A stretch of DNA of 60,026 nucleotides, from the NCBI GenBank assembly GCA_035651595.1, contig DASRFJ010000353.1:1-60026 (forward strand). Reading direction: 5' to 3'. Of this stretch, positions 52,090 to 60,026 are shown in pieces (the stretch's first letter is position 1; each line of letters begins with the position of its first letter). The notes under the pieces are model-generated. The model did no database searches and was not told the origin of the DNA. It worked only from the letters and a program-made list of their open reading frames with translations. Both the position numbers and the translations under genes were made by a program. This DNA is from JAFARZ01 sp035651595 (GTDB lineage: Bacteria; Actinomycetota; Actinomycetes; Streptosporangiales; Streptosporangiaceae).

Positions 52090-53484
52090 CACGAACTTGC
52101 CCCGGTCGCCTGCCGCGACCGGGACGGGATAGTGCCCGTCGAAGCATGCCCGGCAGAGCCGGTCAGCGGGCAGCGTCGTCGCCTCGATCAGTCCGTCCAG
52201 CGACACGTACCCGAGCGAGTCGGCGCCGATCGACGCCCGGATCTCCTCGGTGTCCAGGCTGCCCGCGATCAGCTCGTCCCGGCTGGCGAAGTCGATGCCG
52301 TAGAAGCATGGCGACATCACCGGCGGCGACGCGACCCGGACGTGCACCTCGACCGCGCCAGCCTCCCTGAGCATGGCGACCAGCGCCCGCTGCGTGTTGC
52401 CGCGCACGATCGAGTCGTCCACCGCGACGATCCGGCGGCCGGCGATCGCCTCGCGGAGCGGGTTGAGCTTGAGCTTGATGCCACGCTGCCGGATCGTCTG
52501 GCTCGGCTGGATGAATGTCCGGCCCACGTAAGAGTTCTTCACCAGCCCCTGACCGAACGGGATCCCGCTGGCCTCGGCGAACCCGATCGCGGCCGGCGTG
52601 CCAGACTCCGGCACCGGGATCACCAGGTCGGCCTCGACCGGATGCTCCTTGGCCAGGCGCCTGCCCACCTCTACCCGGGTCGCGTGCACGCCGCGCCCGG
52701 ACAGCGTGGTGTCCGGCCGGGCCAGGTAGACGTGCTCGAACAGGCACCCGGTGACCGGCGCCGACGCGATCGTCCGCGAGCTGACCCCGTTCTCGTCGAT
52801 GCGCACGAGCTCACCGGGAGCGATCTCTCGCACGAACGCGGCGCCCACGATGTCCAGGGCCGCGGTCTCGCTGGCCACCACCCAGCCGCGCTCTAGTCTC
52901 CCCAGCACCAAGGGCCGGAAGCCATGCGGATCGCGTGCCGCGTACAGCGCGTGCTCGTCCATGAACACCAGCGAGTACGCGCCGCGCGCCCGCGGCAGCA
53001 CGGCCGCGGCGGTGTTCTCCACCCCTTCGGCGACACCGGGGAGCTGGCTCACGAACAGCGCGGTCAGCACGTCGGTGTCGGACGTGGCGGCGATCCCGGC
53101 AACACCGGGCTGCCCGTCGAGCAGCTTGGCGAGTTCACGGGTGTTGATCAGGTTCCCGTTGTGGCCGAGGGCCAGGCTGGCGGCCGGGGTGGACCGGAAC
53201 GTGGGCTGCGCGTTCGCCCAGACCGAGGCCCCGGTGGTGGAGTACCGGCAGTGCCCGACGGCGATGTGCCCGCGCAGCGCGGTGAGCGCCGGCTCGTCGA
53301 AGGCCTGCGCGACCAGGCCCATTTCCTTGTGGACGACGATCCGGTGACCGTCGCTGACCGCTATGCCCGCGGACTCCTGGCCGCGATGCTGCAACGCGTA
53401 CAGGCCGAAGTAGGTGAGCTTCGCGACGTCCTCCGCAGGCGCCCACACGCCGAATACACCGCACACTGTAATGAGTCTAGCCAA
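52075..53484 (-). CDS. purF: Amidophosphoribosyltransferase
   Basis: A 469-residue enzyme for the first step of purine synthesis: PRPP plus glutamine to phosphoribosylamine. A short propeptide (MARLITV) precedes the catalytic N-terminal Cys8 in CGVFGVW; LYALQHRGQESAGIAV and VGHCRYSTTG belong to the glutaminase domain. The PRPP-binding site is RRIVAVDDSIVRGNT. The C-terminal Cys-containing tail (DRLCRACFDGHYPVP) fits the Fe-S type of PurF. It overlaps the SCP-like gene by 8 bases and is the last gene of the purine operon here. Confidence 0.95.
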   Translation of the reverse strand: MARLITVCGVFGVWAPAEDVAKLTYFGLYALQHRGQESAGIAVSDGHRIVVHKEMGLVAQAFDEPALTALRGHIAVGHCRYSTTGASVWANAQPTFRSTPAASLALGHNGNLINTRELAKLLDGQPGVAGIAATSDTDVLTALFVSQLPGVAEGVENTAAAVLPRARGAYSLVFMDEHALYAARDPHGFRPLVLGRLERGWVVASETAALDIVGAAFVREIAPGELVRIDENGVSSRTIASAPVTGCLFEHVYLARPDTTLSGRGVHATRVEVGRRLAKEHPVEADLVIPVPESGTPAAIGFAEASGIPFGQGLVKNSYVGRTFIQPSQTIRQRGIKLKLNPLREAIAGRRIVAVDDSIVRGNTQRALVAMLREAGAVEVHVRVASPPVMSPCFYGIDFASRDELIAGSLDTEEIRASIGADSLGYVSLDGLIEATTLPADRLCRACFDGHYPVPVAAGDRGKFVLEVS

Positions 53485-53845
53485 TCAACGGCAGGTATCC
53501 GGCCAGGTCGGCGCGCGGCCCGCTGGCGCGCACCGCCGCCGAGTCCACCGCTGCCGCCCAGTCGAGCCGGCCGGCCGCCAGCCGCAGCCAGGTGACCGGA
53601 TCGGTCTCGATCACGTTCGGCGGGGTGCCCCTGGTGTGCCGCGGTCCTTCGATGCACTGCACGGCGGCCACCGGCGGGACGCGCACCTCCACGGCGTGTC
53701 CGGGGTGTCGCAGCGCGAGCAGCTGGAGCAGGTGCCGGACCGCGATCTTCAGCTCCGCCTGGTCCGGCTCGGTCCCCGCGTCCAGCGCGGCCAGCACCGC
53801 CGCCGTGCTGGCCGGCCCGCGCGGGTCCGGCGCCCGGGCGGGCAT
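53477..53845 (-). CDS. Sterol-carrier-like (SCP2-fold) family protein
   Basis: A 122-residue protein embedded in the purine operon. It overlaps purL by one base (TAATG) and purF by 8. Sequence features: ELKIAVRHLLQLLALRHPGH, VEVRVPPVAAVQCIEG and TDPVTWLRLAAGRLDWAAAV. The last segment is typical of the bacterial sterol-carrier-like proteins found at this place. It may bind a small hydrophobic ligand; its link with purine synthesis is unknown. Confidence 0.8.
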   Translation of the reverse strand: MPARAPDPRGPASTAAVLAALDAGTEPDQAELKIAVRHLLQLLALRHPGHAVEVRVPPVAAVQCIEGPRHTRGTPPNVIETDPVTWLRLAAGRLDWAAAVDSAAVRASGPRADLAGYLPLIG

Positions 53846-56064
53846 TACCCGAAGATCCCCGGCAGCGTTCCATCCCGCGCGGCCGCGAGCTCGCCGAGCG
53901 GGATCTCGAAGCAGCCCTCGACGGCGAGGGTGTCCCCGCCGGTCCGCCCGATGACGGCGGCCGGCACGCCAAGCTCTTCCGCCAGCGCGACGAACGCGGC
54001 CTCCTGCTCGGGCCTGGCCGCGACGACGACGCGCGCCGCCGACTCGCTGAACAACGCGGTGAACGGGTCATCGCCGAGGTCGACCCGGCAGCCGGCGCCG
54101 CCGCGCAGGCAGGACTCGGCCAGCGCCACGGCCAGCCCGCCGTCGGACAGGTCATGCGCCGCGGCGAGCACCCTATCCGCGCAGGCCCGCGCCAGCAGCG
54201 CGGCAAGCCGCGACTCGGCGGCCAGGTCGGGTCGCGGTGGCCGCCCGCCGAGGTGCCCGTGCAGCACGTGCGCCCAGACCGACCCGTCGAGTTCCGGTCG
54301 CGTCCGGCCGAGCAGCAGCAGCGTCGCGCCCGGCGGGAAGCCGATGCCGAGCCGCTTCCGCACGTCGTCGTGTACGCCGAGCACCCCGACGACCGGTGTC
54401 GGGTGGATGGCCGCGGTGCCCGTCTGGTTGTAAAAGCTCACGTTCCCGCCGGTGACCGGCACGCCGAGCGCCTGGCACCCGTCCGCGAGCCCGCGCACCG
54501 CCTCGGCGAACTGCCACATCACCGCGGGGTCCTCCGGAGACCCGAAGTTGAGGCAGTTGGTGACGGCGAGCGGGCGCGCTCCAGTGACCGCGACGTTCCT
54601 GAACGATTCACTCAGAACGAGCTGTGTGCCACGGTATGGGTCAAGCGCGCAGTACCTCGCGTTGCCGTCGAGCGCGAGGGCGATGCCGAGCCCCGAACGC
54701 TCGTCGACCCGCAGCAGGCCGCCGTCCTCTGGCATGGCCAGCACGGTGTCGCCGCGCACGTACCGGTCGTACTGGTCGGTGACCCAGTTCTTCGCGGCCT
54801 GGCCGGGCGCGGCGAGCACGGCGAGCAGCGCGGCGCGCAGTTCTTTCCCGTCCGAAGGGCGCGGCAGGTCATCCGCGCCGGCCCGTTCCAGGGCGTCCTG
54901 GCTGGCCGGACGCTGGACCGACCGGAGGTACACCGGCCCGTCGTCGGCCGCGGACCCCGGCGGGATGTCCACCACGGTCTCGCCGTGCCAGCTCATCGTC
55001 AGCCGCCCGTGGCTGGTCACCTCGCCGATCTCCGCGGCCTCGATGTCCCACTTAGCGCACAGCGCGAGGAATCGCTCGACGTTGTCCGGCTTGACGACCG
55101 CCATCATGCGTTCCTGCGACTCGCTCATCAAGATCTCCGGCGGCCCGAGCGAGGGATCGCGCAGCGGGACCTTGTCGAGCTGGACTCGCATTCCCCTGGT
55201 GCCGGCCGCGGCCAGCTCGGTGGTCGCACAGGCCACGCCGGCCGCGCCCAGGTCCTGGATGCCGACGACCAGGCCAGCCGCGAACGCCTCCAGGCAGCAC
55301 TCGATCAGCAGTTTCTCCAGGAACGGGTCGCCGACCTGGACGCTCGGCCGCTTCGCCCCTTCACCGCCGGCCGAGAACGACGCGCTGGCGAGCACGGAGG
55401 CGCCGCCGATGCCGTCCGGGCCCGTCCTTGAGCCGAAAATGATGACCTTGTTGCCGGGCCCGGTCGCCGCGGCGATCTGCAGGTCCTCGTGCCGCATTAC
55501 GCCCACGCACAGGGCGTTGACCAGCGGATTGCCGGCGTAGCAGGCGTCGAAGTCCAGCTCGCCGCCGATGTTGGGCAGGCCCAGGCAGTTGCCGTAGAAC
55601 GAGATGCCGCCGACCACGCCGGGCAGCACCCGCGCCGTGTCGTGCGCGTCCGCCGGGCCGAACCGCAGCGCGTCCATCACCGCGACCGGCCGCGCGCCCA
55701 TCGCGAGGATGTCCCGCACGATGCCACCGACGCCGGTCGCCGCGCCCTGGTGCGGCTCGACGTAGGACGGGTGGTTGTGCGACTCGACCTTGAACGTGAC
55801 CGCGTAGCCCTGGCCGATGTCCACCACGCCGGCGTTGTGCCCGATGCCGGCCAGCAGCGCGGTCGACGTGGGCGCCTTCGAGCCGAACTGGCGCAGGTGC
55901 GCCTTCGAGGACTTGTAGGAGCAGTGCTCGCTCCACATCACCGAGTACAGCGCGAGCTCGGCGTCCGTCGGCATGCGGCCGAGCGTCGCGATGATCGTGG
56001 TGTATTCGTCGTCGGTCAGCCCGAGCGCCGCGTACGGCTGCGTCACGCTTGCCTGGTCGGTCAT
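53845..56064 (-). CDS. purL: FGAM synthase subunit PurL
   Basis: A 739-residue small-type formylglycinamidine ribonucleotide synthase large subunit. It converts FGAR to FGAM with ATP and ammonia from PurQ, with PurS as bridging subunit. Visible motifs are MWSEHCSYKSSKAHLRQFG, KVESHNHPSYVEPHQGAATG and GGIVRDILAMGARPVAVMDA, and near the C-terminus AAHDLSDGGLAVALAES. Length fits the PurS-dependent type. Its ATG overlaps the purQ stop (ATGA). Confidence 0.96.
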   Translation of the reverse strand: MTDQASVTQPYAALGLTDDEYTTIIATLGRMPTDAELALYSVMWSEHCSYKSSKAHLRQFGSKAPTSTALLAGIGHNAGVVDIGQGYAVTFKVESHNHPSYVEPHQGAATGVGGIVRDILAMGARPVAVMDALRFGPADAHDTARVLPGVVGGISFYGNCLGLPNIGGELDFDACYAGNPLVNALCVGVMRHEDLQIAAATGPGNKVIIFGSRTGPDGIGGASVLASASFSAGGEGAKRPSVQVGDPFLEKLLIECCLEAFAAGLVVGIQDLGAAGVACATTELAAAGTRGMRVQLDKVPLRDPSLGPPEILMSESQERMMAVVKPDNVERFLALCAKWDIEAAEIGEVTSHGRLTMSWHGETVVDIPPGSAADDGPVYLRSVQRPASQDALERAGADDLPRPSDGKELRAALLAVLAAPGQAAKNWVTDQYDRYVRGDTVLAMPEDGGLLRVDERSGLGIALALDGNARYCALDPYRGTQLVLSESFRNVAVTGARPLAVTNCLNFGSPEDPAVMWQFAEAVRGLADGCQALGVPVTGGNVSFYNQTGTAAIHPTPVVGVLGVHDDVRKRLGIGFPPGATLLLLGRTRPELDGSVWAHVLHGHLGGRPPRPDLAAESRLAALLARACADRVLAAAHDLSDGGLAVALAESCLRGGAGCRVDLGDDPFTALFSESAARVVVAARPEQEAAFVALAEELGVPAAVIGRTGGDTLAVEGCFEIPLGELAAARDGTLPGIFG

Positions 56065-56729
56065 GCCCGCACCCCCGCGAGGATCGAGGTGAAGAAGCCG
56101 AGACCATCGGCCGACGGGCCGGTCAGCGGGTCGATGGCGTGCTCGGGATGCGGCATCAGGCCGACCACGGTGCCGCGCTCGTCGCAGATGCCGGCGATCG
56201 AATCGACCGCGCCGTTGGGGTTGTCGCCGGCGTACCTGATCACCACCCGTCGTTCGGTCTCAAGGGCTTTGAGAATGTCCGGCGGGGCGGTGTAGCGACC
56301 TTCGCCGCTCTTCAGCGGCACCACGATTTCCTGGCCTGCCTGGTAAGAACCGGTCCACGCCGTCGACGCGTTCGCCACCTGGAGCCGCAGGTCCCGCGTG
56401 ATGAACCGGCGGCCCGCGTTGCGGGTCAGCACACCCGGGAGCAGACCCGCCTCGCACAGGATCTGGAAGCCGTTGCAGATGCCGAGCACCGGCAGGCCCT
56501 GCCTGGCGGCCGGGACAAGCTCGCCCATCACCGGCGCGAACCTGGCGATCGCGCCGCAGCGCAGGTAGTCGCCGTAGGAGAAGCCGCCGGGCAGGACCAC
56601 GGCGTCGACGCCACACAGGTCACGATCGCCGTGCCACAGCCGCACGGCCTCGGCGCCCGCGCGCCGGACGGCCCGCGCCGCGTCCACGTCGTCCAGCGAT
56701 CCGGGGAAGGTGATAACGCCTATGCGCAC
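56061..56729 (-). CDS. purQ: FGAM synthase glutaminase subunit PurQ
   Basis: A 222-residue class I glutamine amidotransferase. It opens MRIGVITFPGSLDDVDAARA. The nucleophile Cys lies in LPVLGICNGFQILCEAGLLP; the His-Glu pair in MPHPEHAIDP completes the triad. It delivers ammonia to PurL. Its stop overlaps the purL ATG. The 5' end follows the ATPase-fold gene directly. Confidence 0.96.
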   Translation of the reverse strand: MRIGVITFPGSLDDVDAARAVRRAGAEAVRLWHGDRDLCGVDAVVLPGGFSYGDYLRCGAIARFAPVMGELVPAARQGLPVLGICNGFQILCEAGLLPGVLTRNAGRRFITRDLRLQVANASTAWTGSYQAGQEIVVPLKSGEGRYTAPPDILKALETERRVVIRYAGDNPNGAVDSIAGICDERGTVVGLMPHPEHAIDPLTGPSADGLGFFTSILAGVRA

Positions 56730-57155
56730 TCAGGAAAGACTACTGGCCGCCGCCACCCGGCGGAGCGGGGCGTCCCAGCACCAGCTGATGTGCTTGTGCA
56801 GGATAACCACGGTGTTCCGGCCCGGGCGACGCCGCAGCGTCACGTCGTCCACGCAGCCACGCGCCACCGTCAGGCTCCGCCGCCGCGCGTACGCGGGCCC
56901 TCCCGGCCCGGTGACCTCCACCCGGCACCCGGTCCCGGACAGGCTGGTAACCACCGCGTACCCGGCACCGCGCGCACCCAGGCTGGTGCACGCTTCGGTG
57001 GCGGCGAGCAGCACGTCGTAGACGGAGTCTTCCTCGACCCCGAGCCCGCGGAGCGTGTCGCCGAGCACCCGGCGCATCACCGGCACGCTCAGCTCGTCTC
57101 CGCCGAACGCAAGGCAGAACATCACGTCGGGCGCCGGCCCCCGATCCGCACTCAC
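56730..57155 (-). CDS. Histidine-kinase-like ATPase-fold protein
   Basis: About 141 residues from GTG 57155 (TTG 57188 is possible). It resembles the RsbW/SpoIIAB-type anti-sigma ATPases: LLAATEACTSLGARGAGYAV holds the N-box position, though the Asn is lost, followed by VEVTGPGGPAYARR where a G-box should lie. ATP-binding residues are weak, so it may not bind ATP. Its stop is 1 base before purQ, between purS and purQ. Its role there is unknown; it may be a regulator that hitchhikes in the operon. Confidence 0.65.
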   Translation of the reverse strand: MSADRGPAPDVMFCLAFGGDELSVPVMRRVLGDTLRGLGVEEDSVYDVLLAATEACTSLGARGAGYAVVTSLSGTGCRVEVTGPGGPAYARRRSLTVARGCVDDVTLRRRPGRNTVVILHKHISWCWDAPLRRVAAASSLS

Positions 57156-57233
57156 ATCCGTTGAATGCCCGCCCCCACCTCCCGCCAATCGCGGTCGCGG
57201 CCGACCGCCAGAGCGACGGCCGCAGACGCGGGG

Positions 57234-57476
57234 TCAGGCGGGGTGGACGGCGGCGTCTTCGATGACGGGGTTGGCCAGCAGCTCGTGGGCGAGTGACTGG
57301 ACGGCGGCCACCGTGGCGTCGTCGACGGGGCCGTCGATTTCCACCTCGAACCGCTTTCCCTGGCGGACACCGCGCACCTGGTCAAAGCCCAGGCGGTGGC
57401 ATGCGCCTAGAATCGCTTCTCCTTGGGGATCATGAATCTCCGGCTTGAGCATGACTTCGACGATCAATCGGGCCAC
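57234..57476 (-). CDS. purS: FGAM synthase subunit PurS
   Basis: An 80-residue PurS from GTG 57476, with GGGAGG upstream. The sequence begins ARLIVEVMLKPEIHDPQGEA and contains GFDQVRGVRQGKRFEVEIDG. PurS dimers hold PurL and PurQ together and help channel ammonia. It is the first gene of the purine operon and divergent from the E1 alpha gene, with 97 bases between. Confidence 0.93.
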   Translation of the reverse strand: MARLIVEVMLKPEIHDPQGEAILGACHRLGFDQVRGVRQGKRFEVEIDGPVDDATVAAVQSLAHELLANPVIEDAAVHPA

Positions 57477-57573
57477 GTATCCTCCCGGGCAAACAGGGCA
57501 TATATCGTCAGGTGAAAAGCGTCCGTCTGGCTGGCCACGGCGATCCCGGCGCCGGCCTGGAAAGGAGCTGCAC

Positions 57574-58716
57574 GTGACCATGGAAACTGGTACCGCAGCT
57601 GCACCGCCCGAGCTTATCCAGCTCCTCACCCCTGAGGGTGAGCGCCTCGACCATCCCGACTATCCGATTGAGCTGTCCGACGAGGAAATAAAGAGCATGT
57701 ACCGGGATCTGGTGCTCGTGCGCCGGATCGACACCGAGGCGATAGCCCTCCAGCGCCAGGGCGAACTCGGCATCTGGGCCTCCTTGCTCGGTCAGGAGGC
57801 CGCCCAGATCGGCTCTGGCCGCGCGCTCGGCCCGAAGGACATGGCGTTCCCCACCTACCGCGAGCACGGCGTCGCCTGGTGCCGCGGCATTGACCCGGTC
57901 CAGCTGCTCGAGCTGTACCGCGGCGTCAGCCACGGCGGCTGGAACCCCGAGGAACACAAGTTTCACCTGTACACGATCGTGATCGGCGCGCAGACGCTGC
58001 ACGCGACCGGGTACGCGATGGGCATCCAGCGGGACGGGGCGGAGGAAGCGGCGATCGTCTACTTCGGCGACGGCGCGACCAGCCAGGGCGACGTGAACGA
58101 GGCGTTTGTCTGGGCGTCGGTGTTCAATGCGCCGCTCGTGTTCTTCTGCCAGAACAACCAGTGGGCGATCTCCGAGCCGCTGGAGCGGCAGAGCCGCATC
58201 CCGCTGTACCAGCGGGCCCGGGGCTTCGGCTTCCCTGGCGTCCGGGTCGACGGCAACGACGTCCTGGCCTGCTACGCGGTCACCAAGAAGGCGATGCAGG
58301 CGGCCAGGGAGGGACAGGGCCCGACGCTGGTCGAGGCGTACACCTACCGGATGGGCGCGCACACCACCACCGACGACCCCACCAGGTACCGGCTGGCCAG
58401 CGACCTGGAGGCGTGGAAGCTCAAGGATCCGATCGAACGCGTTCGTTCCTACCTGGTCCGCGCCGGCCACGTCAGCTCGGACTACTTCGCCGAAGTGGAT
58501 GCCGAGGCGGACAAGGTCGGCGCCACGATCAGGGACGCCTGCCGGAACATGCCGGATCCCCCGCCGCTGGCCATCTTCGACGAGGTGTACACCGAGGACA
58601 ACCCGATCGTGCGGGCGGAACGCGAGGAGTTCGCCGCGTACCTGGAGTCCTTCGAGGGTTCAGACGAGGGGTCCGGGGAGACGTCTCCCCGGATCGGGCA
58701 AGGAGCTGCGCGATGA
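57574..58716 (+). CDS. pdhA: 2-oxoacid dehydrogenase E1 component, alpha subunit
   Basis: A 380-residue thiamine-diphosphate subunit from GTG 57574 (ATG 57580 also fits AAAGGAG at 57561-57567). The ThDP motif begins GDGATSQGDVNEAFVWAS and ends NNQWAIS (about 165-198). The phosphorylation-loop region EAYTYRMGAHTTTDDPTRY is also clear. With the beta subunit and E2 it makes acyl-CoA from pyruvate or branched 2-oxo acids. I prefer pyruvate by overall look, but the branched-chain type cannot be excluded, especially with vdh nearby. It overlaps the beta gene (ATGA). Confidence 0.88.
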   Translation: MTMETGTAAAPPELIQLLTPEGERLDHPDYPIELSDEEIKSMYRDLVLVRRIDTEAIALQRQGELGIWASLLGQEAAQIGSGRALGPKDMAFPTYREHGVAWCRGIDPVQLLELYRGVSHGGWNPEEHKFHLYTIVIGAQTLHATGYAMGIQRDGAEEAAIVYFGDGATSQGDVNEAFVWASVFNAPLVFFCQNNQWAISEPLERQSRIPLYQRARGFGFPGVRVDGNDVLACYAVTKKAMQAAREGQGPTLVEAYTYRMGAHTTTDDPTRYRLASDLEAWKLKDPIERVRSYLVRAGHVSSDYFAEVDAEADKVGATIRDACRNMPDPPPLAIFDEVYTEDNPIVRAEREEFAAYLESFEGSDEGSGETSPRIGQGAAR

Positions 58717-59696
58717 CCAAGCTCACCCTGTCCAAGGCGCTGAACGAGGGGTTGCGCAAGGCGCTGGAGAACGACCCGAAGGTGCTCATCATGGGCGAGG
58801 ACGTCGGCAAGCTCGGCGGCGTCTTCCGCGTCACCGACGGGCTGCAGAAGGACTTCGGCGAGCACCGTGTGGTGGACACCCCGCTGGCCGAGTCCGGCAT
58901 CGTCGGCACCGCGATCGGGCTTGCGCTGCGCGGCTACCGGCCGGTCTGCGAGATCCAGTTCGACGGCTTCGTTTACCCGGCGTTCGACCAGATCGTGAGC
59001 CAGCTCGCGAAGATGCACTACCGGTCCAAGGGGAACGTTAAGCTGCCGGTGACGATCCGCATCCCATGCGGCGGCGGCATCGGTGCGGTCGAGCACCACA
59101 GCGAGTCCCCGGAGGCGCTGTTCGCGCACATCCCGGGCCTGCGGGTGGTGGCCTGCGCGGACGCCGCGGACGCGTTCACGATGATCCAGCAGTCGATCAG
59201 CTCCGACGATCCGGTGATCTTCTTCGAGCCCAAGCGCCGCTACTGGGACAAGGCAGAAGTCGACACCGCGGACGGCCTGGCCGCGGCGCTGCCGATGAGC
59301 AAGGCGAGGGTGGCCATGGAGGGCAGCGATGTGACGTTGCTCACCTACGGCCCGCTCGTCCGGACCGCCCTCGAGGCGGCGCTCGCGGCCCAGCAGGACG
59401 GGCGCAGCGTCGAGGTGCTCGACCTGCGCTCACTGTCCCCGCTGGACATGGACACGATCACCGCCTCCGTGCGCAAGACCGGCCGGTGCGTGGTGGCGCA
59501 CGAGGCGGCGGCGTACGCCGGGCTCGGCGCCGAGATCGCCGCGCGGATCACCGAACAGTGCTTCTACAACCTGGAGGCACCGGTGCTGCGGGTGGGCGGG
59601 TTCGCCACCCCGTACCCGCCGTCCCGGCTCGAGGAGCACTACCTGCCGGACCTGGACCGGATCCTGGACGGCGTCGACCGAACCTTCGGCTACTGA
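58713..59696 (+). CDS. pdhB: 2-oxoacid dehydrogenase E1 component, beta subunit
   Basis: A 327-residue transketolase-like beta subunit. It opens MTKLTLSKALNEGLRKALEN and has MGEDVGKLGGVFRVTDGLQ, where Glu contacts the ThDP aminopyrimidine, then RVVDTPLAESGIVGTAIGLA and VAHEAAAYAGLGAEIAARI. It is translationally coupled to the alpha gene (ATGA) and followed after 18 bases by the E2 gene. The substrate is as uncertain as for the alpha subunit. Confidence 0.9.
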   Translation: MTKLTLSKALNEGLRKALENDPKVLIMGEDVGKLGGVFRVTDGLQKDFGEHRVVDTPLAESGIVGTAIGLALRGYRPVCEIQFDGFVYPAFDQIVSQLAKMHYRSKGNVKLPVTIRIPCGGGIGAVEHHSESPEALFAHIPGLRVVACADAADAFTMIQQSISSDDPVIFFEPKRRYWDKAEVDTADGLAAALPMSKARVAMEGSDVTLLTYGPLVRTALEAALAAQQDGRSVEVLDLRSLSPLDMDTITASVRKTGRCVVAHEAAAYAGLGAEIAARITEQCFYNLEAPVLRVGGFATPYPPSRLEEHYLPDLDRILDGVDRTFGY

Positions 59697-59714
59697 GGGC
59701 GGAGGGCTAGTCAT

Positions 59715-60026
59715 ATGAGCGACCTCAAGGAGTTCCGCCTCCCGGACGTCGGCGAGGGCCTCACCGAGGCCGACATCGTCACCTGGCACGTCAAGCCAGG
59801 CGACACGATCAAAGACGGCCAGATCATCGTCGAGATCGAGACGGCCAAGGCGGTCGTCGAGCTGCCGACCCCGTTCTCCGGGACGGTCACCAGGCTGCTG
59901 GTCGACGAGGGCCAGACGGTCGAGGTAGGCGTGCCGATCATCGCCGTCGACACCTCCGGCGGTGCCGCACCCGCGACCCCTGCCGCCGGCCAGGCGGCAC
60001 CCGCCGAAGCGGCACCCGCGGCGGCG
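59715..60026 (+). CDS. 2-oxoacid dehydrogenase E2 (lipoyl acyltransferase), N-terminal part
   Basis: The first 104 codons of the E2 gene, cut by the window end. Residues 1-80 are a lipoyl domain (KEFRLPDVGEGLTEADIVTW) with the lipoylated Lys45 in ETAKAVVELP. An Ala/Pro-rich hinge begins after that. The E1-binding and catalytic domains lie outside the window. GGAGGG precedes ATG 59715. Confidence 0.92.
   Translation, partial: MSDLKEFRLPDVGEGLTEADIVTWHVKPGDTIKDGQIIVEIETAKAVVELPTPFSGTVTRLLVDEGQTVEVGVPIIAVDTSGGAAPATPAAGQAAPAEAAPAAA

Noticed and set aside
54154..55431. A 425-codon plus-strand frame inside purL
   Set aside because: This is the antisense of purL, with Arg/Ala/Pro-rich composition and no motif. 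The same holds for the large frames opposite the protease, the HerA ATPase, vdh and purF.
1..60026. CRISPR array
   Set aside because: I found no series of regularly spaced direct repeats and no cas genes. The repeats present are the palindromes, the short tandem units and the att-like pair.

Overview
The window is about 60 kb of high-GC DNA from a filamentous, sporulating actinomycete (Streptomyces/Streptosporangiales-like). The evidence is strong GC third-position bias, GTG starts, mostly purine-rich ribosome sites, a bldC regulator next to a valine dehydrogenase gene, and typical actinobacterial purine genes. I could run no database search, so family names rest on motifs read by eye.

Layout. 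(1) 1-9.1 kb is accessory chromosome: an MFS exporter, a broken acyltransferase, a sulfotransferase, an IS21-type relic, a secreted GH54 arabinofuranosidase with a carbohydrate-binding module, an ECF sigma factor with an SDR oxidoreductase, a RibD/DHFR-like reductase and a transposase relic. (2) 9.14-9.29 kb holds tRNA-Phe and tRNA-Asp. (3) 10.1-17.8 kb holds a large secreted protease with a sedolisin-like catalytic set, an ECF sigma factor overlapping a DinB/maleylpyruvate-isomerase-like protein, an ABM-like protein, an EamA transporter, an NAD(P)-binding protein and the C-terminal stump of a PadR regulator.

(4) 17.95-43.60 kb looks like a decayed integrative element. It is bounded by a 22-bp direct repeat and starts with a wrecked tyrosine integrase. 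It carries an Mrr-like restriction enzyme, a divergent HerA-type ATPase/pseudo-ATPase module with small helical paralogues, a NACHT-LRR (bacterial NLR) protein, relics of a conjugation module (transglycosylase-NlpC/P60, HTH protein, broken ATPases), and an operon of a Cys-rich protein, a membrane protein, a WD40 protein and a TPR-CHAT protease. This is a defence/conflict island, and the HerA module and the CHAT operon are the best candidates for undescribed systems.

(5) 43.66-60.03 kb is core genome: tRNA-Glu, an MFS protein, PspC, glutaryl-CoA dehydrogenase, tRNA-Lys, MscL, bldC, vdh, a DUF3073 protein, purF, an SCP-like protein, purL, purQ, an ATPase-fold protein, purS, and the start of a 2-oxoacid dehydrogenase operon (E1 alpha, E1 beta, E2 cut by the window end). 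purM is not in its usual place. Three 82-bp imperfect palindromes with the same AACGTG...CACGTT ends lie in intergenic spaces in regions 2, 3 and 5, and look like one dispersed element family.
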